A DNA stretch of 30,038 nt from an uncultured Dorea sp. (GTDB lineage: Bacteria > Bacillota > Clostridia > Lachnospirales > Lachnospiraceae), in assembly GCA_948602995.1 (NCBI GenBank), contig CAPEBR010000049.1:1-30038 (forward strand). Reading direction: 5' to 3'. The notes beneath the pieces are model-generated. The model had not been told where the DNA came from, did not search any database, and saw nothing but the letters and a program-made list of their open reading frames with translations. Below are positions 23,592 to 30,038 of the stretch, one piece after another. The translations under genes and the position numbers were made by a program. Positions within the stretch are counted from its first letter, which is position 1; each line of letters begins with the position of its first letter.

Positions 23592-24581
23592 TTAAACGTC
23601 TTTTCTTCCGCTCATAAGTTCAACAAACTGTCCTGTTCCGACTGCCACCACCTGCATAGGTTCCTCTGCAGTCATAGTATTGATTCCCGTTCTCTCTTCT
23701 ATCATCTCTTCGAGTCCTCTAAGCATAGAACCGCCTCCAGTCAGTACAATTCCCCTGTCAAGAATATCTGCTGATAATTCGGGAGGCGTACGCTCCAGAA
23801 CACTGATTACTGCCTCCACAATCTGACCTGTGGTCTCTCTTAATGCCTCCTCCGTCTCTTCTGACGTAACCGTAACCGTCTTTGGAAGGCCTGTTACCAG
23901 ATTCCGTCCCCGTACCTCCATTACCTCATTCTCTATAAGCGGATACGTTGTCCCAATCTTAATCTTAATATCCTCTGCAGTACGCTCTCCGATCAGAAGA
24001 TTATGTTTCTTCCGCATATATCTGACAATTGCCTCATCGAAATCATCTCCTGCCATCTTAATCGACGTATTCACGACCGTCCCCCCCAGGGAAATGACCG
24101 CAATATCAGAAGTCCCTCCTCCAATATCCACAATCATATTTCCACAGGGCTTGGAAATATCTATTCCAGCACCGATCGCCGCTGCTACCGGCTCCTCAAT
24201 CAGCTTTACCTCTCTGGCTCCTGCGGCATAGGTTGCTTCTTCCACAGCCTTTCTTTCCACCTCAGTAACTCCGCTGGGCACGCAGATGCTGATGCGGGGC
24301 TTCTTAAAGGTTCTCTTTCCCAGTGCTTTCTGAACAAAGTATTTAATCATCTTCTCTGTCACAGTATAATCAGATATTACACCCTGCCTAAGCGGACGCA
24401 CAGCAACAATATTTCCCGGGGTTCTCCCGAGCATTAGCCGTGCCTCCTCTCCAATCGCCTTCACCTCATTGCTGTCCCTGTCAAATGCAACCACCGAAGG
24501 TTCCTTTAATATGACACCCTTGCCTCTCACATATACAAGGACACTGGCGGTTCCCAAATCAATCCCTATATCTACTGCCAT
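23592..24581 (-). CDS. MreB-family rod-shape actin homologue
   Basis: This is a cytoplasmic actin-like filament protein that guides elongation of the cell wall. The 329-residue product has the actin-fold phosphate loops GIDLGTASV (6-14) and VDIGGGTSD (151-159), the family-typical EEPVAAAIG (129-137) and the adenosine motif LTGGGSML (280-287). GGAGGAG lies about eight bases before the ATG. It stands ahead of recD2 rather than mreC and mreD, so it may be one of several paralogues (MreB, Mbl or MreBH types in Firmicutes); which one cannot be told here. A probable promoter lies about 130 bases upstream. Confidence 0.93.
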   Translation of the reverse strand: MAVDIGIDLGTASVLVYVRGKGVILKEPSVVAFDRDSNEVKAIGEEARLMLGRTPGNIVAVRPLRQGVISDYTVTEKMIKYFVQKALGKRTFKKPRISICVPSGVTEVERKAVEEATYAAGAREVKLIEEPVAAAIGAGIDISKPCGNMIVDIGGGTSDIAVISLGGTVVNTSIKMAGDDFDEAIVRYMRKKHNLLIGERTAEDIKIKIGTTYPLIENEVMEVRGRNLVTGLPKTVTVTSEETEEALRETTGQIVEAVISVLERTPPELSADILDRGIVLTGGGSMLRGLEEMIEERTGINTMTAEEPMQVVAVGTGQFVELMSGRKDV

Positions 24582-24707
24582 TTACGAAACTCCTCCATAT
24601 TATCTGTCTCATATCGTTATCCTTCGTTTCTCACATGTAACTGTTCAGTACCTCCACAGCAGACCTGTTGAATAGTAGCTCTTACATGTCCTTTTCACCC
24701 TCGTATC

Positions 24708-24736
24708 ATTATAATCAAAATCAAAGTAATTGGAAA
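24708..24736 (-). promoter_or_regulatory. Probable sigma-A promoter for mreB-recD2-comF
   Basis: On the minus strand a perfect TATAAT (24708-24713) lies 17 bases after TTTCCA (24731-24736), which matches the -35 consensus in four of six positions. The leader would be about 120 bases. Confidence 0.5.
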
Positions 24737-24891
24737 CCCCTTTTTCCTTAATTATTTGTGAAGTCTGTCCTCCTGGTGTCGAATCATGGCGGGCTCTGTC
24801 AATGAAAGTCTTCTACAGCAGCAATACTCACGGCAGATTTCGTTACTGTTCATGACCTGTGAGACCGTTCATAGCAACAATTTACTTTATA

Positions 24892-25057
24892 CTAGAGTTT
24901 GTTTAAAAATTGCTTTCTGCAAGATGTCGTCCCGGTTCGCATCAGATTTTATGCTGGATTTAGGAGGGGTAGCAGGCTACACCTCCTAAATCCAGCATAA
25001 AATCTGATGTAAAGTGGGGCGGCAGATTGTAGGAATGAATTTTCAAACAAGCTCTAG
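24892..25057. mobile_element. 166-bp near-palindromic MITE-like element
   Basis: The element is symmetric about base 24974.5. The inner arms 24940-24967 and 24982-25009 pair perfectly over 28 bases, and the centre continues as GTAGC-AG-GCTAC. The outer arms 24892-24939 and 25010-25057 match in 34 of 48 columns without gaps and end in CTAGAG. It has no coding capacity and no clear target duplication, as in a palindromic miniature element mobilised in trans. It begins 25 bases after the uvrA stop and could also act as that gene's transcription end. Confidence 0.7.
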
Positions 25058-25082
25058 CTCATTGCCTCGTGGGCATGAAGCT

Positions 25083-27929
25083 TCAAATGCGCTCCAACAT
25101 ACTGCGGATATATTTCCCTGTATAGGAAACCGGGCTGTCCGCCACCTCCTCAGGCGTTCCCATGGCGATGACCGTGCCCCCCTTGTCGCCGCCTTCCGGG
25201 CCCATGTCAATAATATAATCCGCAGTTTTTATCACATCCAGGTTATGCTCAATCACTACTACAGTATTCCCGTCAGCTGCCAGACGATGCAGAATCTCCG
25301 TCAGCTTATGCACGTCTGCAAAGTGTAGTCCTGTAGTAGGCTCATCCAGAATATAAATTGTCTTTCCCGTACTCCTCCTGCTGAGCTCCGTTGCCAGCTT
25401 AATCCTCTGAGCCTCTCCGCCGGAAAGCTGGGTAGAAGGCTGCCCCAGACGAATATATGAAAGACCTACATCATACAGTGTTTCCATCTTTCTTTTGATA
25501 CTCGGAATATTTTCGAAGAAATGCAGCGCCTCCTCCACAGTCATATTCAGTACATCATAAATACTTTTACCCTTATATTTTACCTCTAAAGTCTCCCGAT
25601 TATACCGTTTTCCATGACATACTTCACATGGAACATACACATCCGGCAGAAAATGCATCTCAATCTTTAAAATACCGTCTCCTGCACACGCCTCGCAGCG
25701 CCCGCCTTTCACATTGAAGCTAAACCTTCCCTTTTTATATCCTTTTGCTTTGGCATCTGCAGTTGATGCAAATAAATCCCGGATCAAATCAAATACGCCC
25801 GTATAGGTAGCAGGATTAGAACGAGGAGTTCGTCCAATTGGAGACTGGTCAATATTAATTACCTTATCCAGATTTTCTGTTCCTTTAATGTCCTTATGTT
25901 TCCCCGGGATTGTCCGCGCTCTGTTAAGCTCCTTTGCAAGACGCTTATACAAAATCTCATTGATCAGAGAGCTTTTTCCCGAGCCTGAAACACCTGTAAT
26001 ACAGGTCATAATTCCAAGAGGAATCTTCACATTCACGTTTTTCAGATTATTTTCCCTTGCTCCTGTAATCGTCAGCCATCCTGTTGGTTCCTCGCGTTTT
26101 GGGGGAACCGGTATGCGAATGCTTCCATTTAAATATGCGCCTGTAAGGGACTTTTTATTCTTCATAATCTCCCGGGCCGTCCCTGCCGCAATCACCTCTC
26201 CTCCGTGTTCACCGGCTCCCGGACCAATATCTACAATATAGTCTGCAGCCCGCATCGTATCCTCATCATGTTCAACAACAATGACAGAATTCCCCAAATC
26301 CCGCAAATGCTTAAGCGTACCTAAGAGCTTATCGTTGTCCCTCTGGTGCAGTCCGATACTCGGCTCGTCCAGAATATACGCAACACCTACAAGACCGGAA
26401 CCGATCTGCGTCGCCAGACGAATTCTCTGGGCCTCGCCGCCGGAAAGCGAGCCCGTAGCGCGTGCCAGCGTAAGATAATCAAGGCCCACGTCCATTAAAA
26501 ATTTGATTCTTGCCTGAATCTCCTTCAAAATCTGGCCGCCTATAAGAAGCTGCTGTTTCCCAAGCTCCAAATTATGCATAAAAATGTGAAGCTGTTCAAT
26601 AGACAAAGCCGTCACATCTGCAATATTCCTGCCGCCTACTGTCACAGCCAAAGCCTCCGGTTTCAGTCTCTGACCTTTGCACTTGCTGCAGGGTGTAATA
26701 TGCATAAACTCCTCATACTCTGCTTTCATTGTATCAGAAGAGGTTTCTCTGTAACGTCGTTCCACATTTTTAATCAATCCTTCAAATTCCACATCATATG
26801 TTCCTTCTCCACGCTGTCCCCGGTAATATACTTTAATACTTTTTCCGTTTGTTCCATAGAGAAGTACGTCATGAATCTCCTTCGGATAATCCTTAAACGG
26901 CGTGTCAAGCGAGAACTTGTATTCCTTACTGAGGGCATCCAGTATTGCGTACGTAAAGCTCTTCTTATCGTTACAGGACTGCCATCCCATCACTGTAATC
27001 GCGCCTTCCTGAATACTTAGGTTTTTGTCCGGTATCATAAGCTCCTCGTCAAACTCCATCTTATATCCCAGTCCAAAACACTCCGGACAAGCGCCAAAGG
27101 GATTATTAAAGGAAAAGCTTCTAGGCTCAATCTCATCAATGCTGATTCCACAGTCCGGACAGGAAAAGCTCTGGCTGAAGTTCATGGGTTCTCCGTCAAT
27201 AACATCTACAACCATAAGTCCTTCTGCAAGATGCAGCACATTTTCTATAGAGTCTGTAAGACGCTTTTCAATCCCCTCCTTTACCACGAGGCGGTCAACT
27301 ATAATCTCAATATTATGTTTGATATTTTTATCTAAAGCAATGTCCTCCGACAGTTCATAAAGGTTCCCGTCAATGCGCACCCGGACATAACCGCTTTTTT
27401 TTGCCCTCTCTAAAAGCTTCTCATGACGGCCTTTTCTTCCACGTACAACCGGAGCTAAAAGCTGAACCTTTGTTTTTTCCGGCAGCTCCATAATCTGGTC
27501 TACCATCTGGTCTACCGTCTGCTTCTTAATCTCTTTTCCACAGTTCGGACAGTGGGGAATTCCAATTCTCGCATACAAAAGACGAAAATAATCATATATC
27601 TCCGTCACTGTTCCTACTGTTGAACGAGGATTTCGATTCGTAGATTTCTGGTCAATAGAAATTGCCGGCGACAGACCTTCAATGCTCTCCACATCCGGCT
27701 TCTCCATCTGTCCCAGAAACTGCCTTGCATAGGAAGACAAAGACTCCATATATCTTCTCTGTCCTTCTGCATAAATCGTATCAAACGCAAGTGAGGATTT
27801 TCCGGAACCGCTAATGCCAGTAAGGACTACCAGCTCGTTTCTCGGTATGTCCAAATCTATATTTTTCAGGTTGTGCTCATTTGCCCCGCGTATTTTAATA
27901 AACTGTCTGTTTCCCTTTTTTTCTGCCAT
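25083..27929 (-). CDS. uvrA: Excinuclease ABC subunit A
   Basis: UvrA is the damage-sensing ATPase of nucleotide excision repair. Two ABC modules are present, with Walker A motifs TGISGSGKSS (near residue 40) and TGVSGSGKSS (near 635), and signature segments LSGGEAQRIRLA and LSGGEAQRIKLA. Zinc-binding Cys pairs are seen in CPDC/CPEC (first ABC region), CSKC and the CEAC/CEVC cluster around GRCEACAGDG. The stop is followed by the palindromic element. The frame begins at 27941, which overlaps uvrB by eight bases, but AGGAG lies only one base from that ATG; the ATG at 27929 gives MAEKKGN and a spacing of 13 bases. I use 27929 with modest confidence; the longer form differs by four residues. Confidence 0.95.
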   Translation of the reverse strand: MAEKKGNRQFIKIRGANEHNLKNIDLDIPRNELVVLTGISGSGKSSLAFDTIYAEGQRRYMESLSSYARQFLGQMEKPDVESIEGLSPAISIDQKSTNRNPRSTVGTVTEIYDYFRLLYARIGIPHCPNCGKEIKKQTVDQMVDQIMELPEKTKVQLLAPVVRGRKGRHEKLLERAKKSGYVRVRIDGNLYELSEDIALDKNIKHNIEIIVDRLVVKEGIEKRLTDSIENVLHLAEGLMVVDVIDGEPMNFSQSFSCPDCGISIDEIEPRSFSFNNPFGACPECFGLGYKMEFDEELMIPDKNLSIQEGAITVMGWQSCNDKKSFTYAILDALSKEYKFSLDTPFKDYPKEIHDVLLYGTNGKSIKVYYRGQRGEGTYDVEFEGLIKNVERRYRETSSDTMKAEYEEFMHITPCSKCKGQRLKPEALAVTVGGRNIADVTALSIEQLHIFMHNLELGKQQLLIGGQILKEIQARIKFLMDVGLDYLTLARATGSLSGGEAQRIRLATQIGSGLVGVAYILDEPSIGLHQRDNDKLLGTLKHLRDLGNSVIVVEHDEDTMRAADYIVDIGPGAGEHGGEVIAAGTAREIMKNKKSLTGAYLNGSIRIPVPPKREEPTGWLTITGARENNLKNVNVKIPLGIMTCITGVSGSGKSSLINEILYKRLAKELNRARTIPGKHKDIKGTENLDKVINIDQSPIGRTPRSNPATYTGVFDLIRDLFASTADAKAKGYKKGRFSFNVKGGRCEACAGDGILKIEMHFLPDVYVPCEVCHGKRYNRETLEVKYKGKSIYDVLNMTVEEALHFFENIPSIKRKMETLYDVGLSYIRLGQPSTQLSGGEAQRIKLATELSRRSTGKTIYILDEPTTGLHFADVHKLTEILHRLAADGNTVVVIEHNLDVIKTADYIIDMGPEGGDKGGTVIAMGTPEEVADSPVSYTGKYIRSMLERI

Positions 27930-27933
27930 CGTA

Positions 27934-29919
27934 CTATTCATTCTCCTGTAATATTTTTTTCAGTTCAACTAATTTGTCACGAAGCTCTGCCGCCGCTTCA
28001 AAGTTAAGCTCTGCCGCCGCCTTTTTCATCTGTTTTGTTATATCGCTGATAAGCTTCTTAAGCTCGTCCATGCTCATGGATTCCGGATCCTTCTCCATGC
28101 GAAGCTCTTCTGCCGCAACCTTTCTTGATATGCTTATCAGGTCGCGTACACCTTTCTGAATGGTCGTAGGCGTAATCCCATGTTCCTCGTTATATTTCAT
28201 CTGAACCTCGCGCCGCCGTTTTGTCTCATCAAGAGCTGCACGCATGGAATCCGTGATTGTATCTGCATACATGATTACATGTCCCTCCGCATTTCTCGCC
28301 GCGCGTCCGATGGTCTGAATCAGCGACGTTTCGGAACGAAGAAAGCCTTCCTTATCCGCGTCCAGAATGGCCACAAGAGTAATTTCCGGAATATCCAGAC
28401 CCTCCCGTAAAAGGTTAATTCCCACGAGTACGTCGAAAACGTCCAGCCGCATATCCCGCACAATCTCTGTTCTCTCCAGCGTGTCAATGTCTGAGTGCAG
28501 ATAGCGTACCCGGATTCCAAGTTCCCGCATGTAATCCGTTAAATCCTCTGCCATACGTTTCGTGAGGGTTGTAATCAAAATCTTATTTTTTTTGGCCGTT
28601 TCTTTATTTACCTCTCCCATCAGATCGTCAATCTGTCCTTCAACAGGACGGACATCCACCTCCGGATCAAGAAGCCCTGTAGGCCGGATAACCTGTTCCG
28701 CCCTTAAAAGCTCGTGCTCTTCCTCATACTGTCCCGGCGTGGCTGAGACAAAAAGCACCTGATCAATCTTACTCTCAAATTCATCAAAGCTTAAAGGACG
28801 GTTGTCCAGCGCTGACGGGAGACGAAATCCATACTCTACCAGCGTCCGCTTTCTGGATTGATCTCCGTGGTACATCCCCCCTACCTGAGGAACCGTCTTG
28901 TGAGACTCATCAATCATCAAAATAAAGTCATCCGGGAAATAATCAATCAGGGTATGCGGCGGCTGTCCCGGCGCAAGTCCTGTCAGATGTCTTGAATAAT
29001 TTTCAATACCTGAACAGAATCCGGTCTCCCGCATCATCTCTATATCAAAATTTGTTCTCTCGGAAATCCTCTGTGCCTCTAAAAGCTTTCCTTCCCCTTT
29101 AAAATAGCGAATCTGTACCTTCAGCTCTTCCTCAATCGCACGGACTGCTCTATCCATACTTTCCTTTGAAACAACATAATGGGATGCCGGAAAGATCGCT
29201 ATATGATTCAAATCCGCTTTAATCTCTCCTGTCAGCACGTCCACTTCCGTAATTCTTTCCACTTCATCTCCAAAAAATTCAATGCGATATGCAAGTCCCT
29301 CCTGAACCGCTGGAATTACTTCTAACACATCTCCGTGTACGCGGAAGGTTCCACGTTTGAAATCCATCTCATTTCTGTCATATTGTATTTCAATCAGCTT
29401 ACGCACGACGTCATCCCTGTCCTTTATCATCCCTGGACGCAGGGAAATTACCATCTCCTGATAATCAATCGGAGAACCCAGTCCGTAGATGCACGATACA
29501 CTAGCGATGATAATAACATCCCGGCGTTCAGATAAGGCAGCTGTTGCAGAATGGCGGAGCTTATCTATCTCATCATTGATGGATGAGTCCTTAGCGATAT
29601 AGGTGTCCGAAGAGGGGACGTAAGCTTCGGGCTGGTAGTAGTCGTAGTAGGACACAAAATACTCCACTGCATTCTCAGGGAACATCTCCTTGAATTCTCC
29701 GTAGAGCTGCGCCGCAAGCGTCTTGTTGTGGGCGATGACCAGCGTCGGCTTCTGCAATTCCTGAATGACATTCGCCATCGTAAATGTCTTGCCGGAACCC
29801 GTAACCCCTAGTAAAGTCTGGAATTGATTGCCCTCCTTGAAGCCTTTGACCAGCTCGGCGATGGCCTGCGGCTGGTCGCCTGTGGGCTTGTAGGGGGCTT
29901 GTAATTTGAACTCTGGCAT
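27934..29919 (-). CDS. uvrB: Excinuclease ABC subunit B
   Basis: UvrB is the damage-verifying helicase-like subunit that receives DNA from UvrA and recruits UvrC. The 661-residue protein has Walker A GVTGSGKT (38-45), the beta-hairpin region YYDYYQPEAYVPSSDTYI, the DESH box in LMIDESHKTVPQV, motif VI in QTIGRAARNAEG, and a C-terminal UVR domain (about 622-658, AAAELNFEAAAELRDKLVEL). The length is normal. GGAGG lies eight bases before the ATG. It is directly upstream of uvrA, the usual order. No clear Firmicute LexA box (GAAC-N4-GTTC) is visible ahead of it in the 119 bases available. Confidence 0.97.
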   Translation of the reverse strand: MPEFKLQAPYKPTGDQPQAIAELVKGFKEGNQFQTLLGVTGSGKTFTMANVIQELQKPTLVIAHNKTLAAQLYGEFKEMFPENAVEYFVSYYDYYQPEAYVPSSDTYIAKDSSINDEIDKLRHSATAALSERRDVIIIASVSCIYGLGSPIDYQEMVISLRPGMIKDRDDVVRKLIEIQYDRNEMDFKRGTFRVHGDVLEVIPAVQEGLAYRIEFFGDEVERITEVDVLTGEIKADLNHIAIFPASHYVVSKESMDRAVRAIEEELKVQIRYFKGEGKLLEAQRISERTNFDIEMMRETGFCSGIENYSRHLTGLAPGQPPHTLIDYFPDDFILMIDESHKTVPQVGGMYHGDQSRKRTLVEYGFRLPSALDNRPLSFDEFESKIDQVLFVSATPGQYEEEHELLRAEQVIRPTGLLDPEVDVRPVEGQIDDLMGEVNKETAKKNKILITTLTKRMAEDLTDYMRELGIRVRYLHSDIDTLERTEIVRDMRLDVFDVLVGINLLREGLDIPEITLVAILDADKEGFLRSETSLIQTIGRAARNAEGHVIMYADTITDSMRAALDETKRRREVQMKYNEEHGITPTTIQKGVRDLISISRKVAAEELRMEKDPESMSMDELKKLISDITKQMKKAAAELNFEAAAELRDKLVELKKILQENE

Positions 29920-29956
29920 ATGAAAACCTCCAATTTGTGACCGAAAAAAGTTTGCC

Positions 29957-30024
29957 TATTCGCCCGAAATTCGTGTAATTTGATTTTCGATTCGTGTAAA
30001 ATGGGCTTGCAAAGCTGGCGAATA
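29957..30024. repeat. Repeat-rich upstream region of uvrB
   Basis: ATTCGTGTAA occurs twice, at 29969-29978 and 29990-29999, exactly 21 bases apart (two helical turns). Around them TATTCGCC (29957-29964) and GGCGAATA (30017-30024) form an inverted pair. The spacing on one DNA face suggests a protein-binding array in the uvrB promoter region, but no regulator is identified and the window ends here. Confidence 0.45.
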
Positions 30025-30038
30025 AGCGTTAAAATAGC

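Larger units (their letters stand above)
24582..25082. other. Non-coding gap between uvrA and mreB
   Basis: No coding region is supported in these 501 bases. They hold a probable mreB promoter (24708-24736) and a palindromic element (24892-25057). About 100 bases between them (24780-24890) are unexplained. They contain GTTCAT twice (24849-24854 and 24867-24872) but no good reading frame. Confidence 0.8.

Noticed and set aside
29920..30038. SOS (LexA) box ahead of uvrB
   Set aside because: No GAAC-N4-GTTC-like sequence was found on either strand in the visible part.
1..30038. CRISPR array, tRNA or rRNA genes, prophage or complete insertion sequence
   Set aside because: No regularly spaced repeats, cloverleaf-type segments, ribosomal RNA stretches, transposase or phage genes were recognised.

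Overview
The window looks like chromosomal DNA of a low-to-mid GC Firmicute, most likely a gut-type Clostridia of the family Lachnospiraceae. The reasons are strong AGGAGG-type ribosome binding sites, consensus sigma-A promoters, Firmicute-type gene families (CdaA/CdaR, LCP, RecD2, HPr, XpaC/TelA, YjfB) and the shape of the proteins. No species call is made. Almost everything is core genome; the accessory-looking parts are the left edge (1-2100), the repeat in the tyrA leader, and the 500-base gap between mreB and uvrA.

Layout. 1-1900 (minus): a response regulator broken at its 3' end, preceded by an unrecognised cysteine-free 501-residue protein with its own promoter. 2000-5640 (plus): a promoter, a GC-rich repeat hairpin in the leader, then tyrA, aroA and a membrane metallophosphoesterase, tightly packed. 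5774-6387 (minus): an Ala-tRNA(Pro) deacylase-like gene with a possible zinc-ribbon gene remnant upstream. 6447-8960 (plus): an XpaC-like membrane protein and an anchored protein that joins a solute-binding-like region to a von Willebrand A domain, ending in a 21-bp perfect hairpin. 9121-13108 (minus): GH13 amylosucrase-like gene, dus and telA, convergent with the vWA gene. 13259-14366 (minus): YjbQ-family and YgjP-family proteins. 14535-14708 (plus): a lone yjfB-like gene ending in a bidirectional terminator.

14752-24581 is a ten-gene minus-strand run: mreB, recD2, comF, then (from an internal promoter inside the end of comF) two uncharacterised membrane proteins, cdaA, cdaR, an HPr gene, an LCP cell-wall glycopolymer transferase gene and an HD-domain hydrolase gene. 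It links cell shape, DNA processing, c-di-AMP synthesis and envelope assembly. 24582-25082 is non-coding and holds a probable mreB promoter and a 166-bp near-palindromic, MITE-like element. 25083-29919 is uvrB-uvrA (minus), and the right edge holds the repeat-rich uvrB upstream region.

No CRISPR array, rRNA, tRNA, prophage or complete transposase gene was seen. The most unusual items are the XpaC / solute-binding-vWA / TelA neighbourhood, the uncharacterised membrane pair ahead of cdaA, the palindromic element at 24892-25057 and the repeat hairpin in the tyrA leader.
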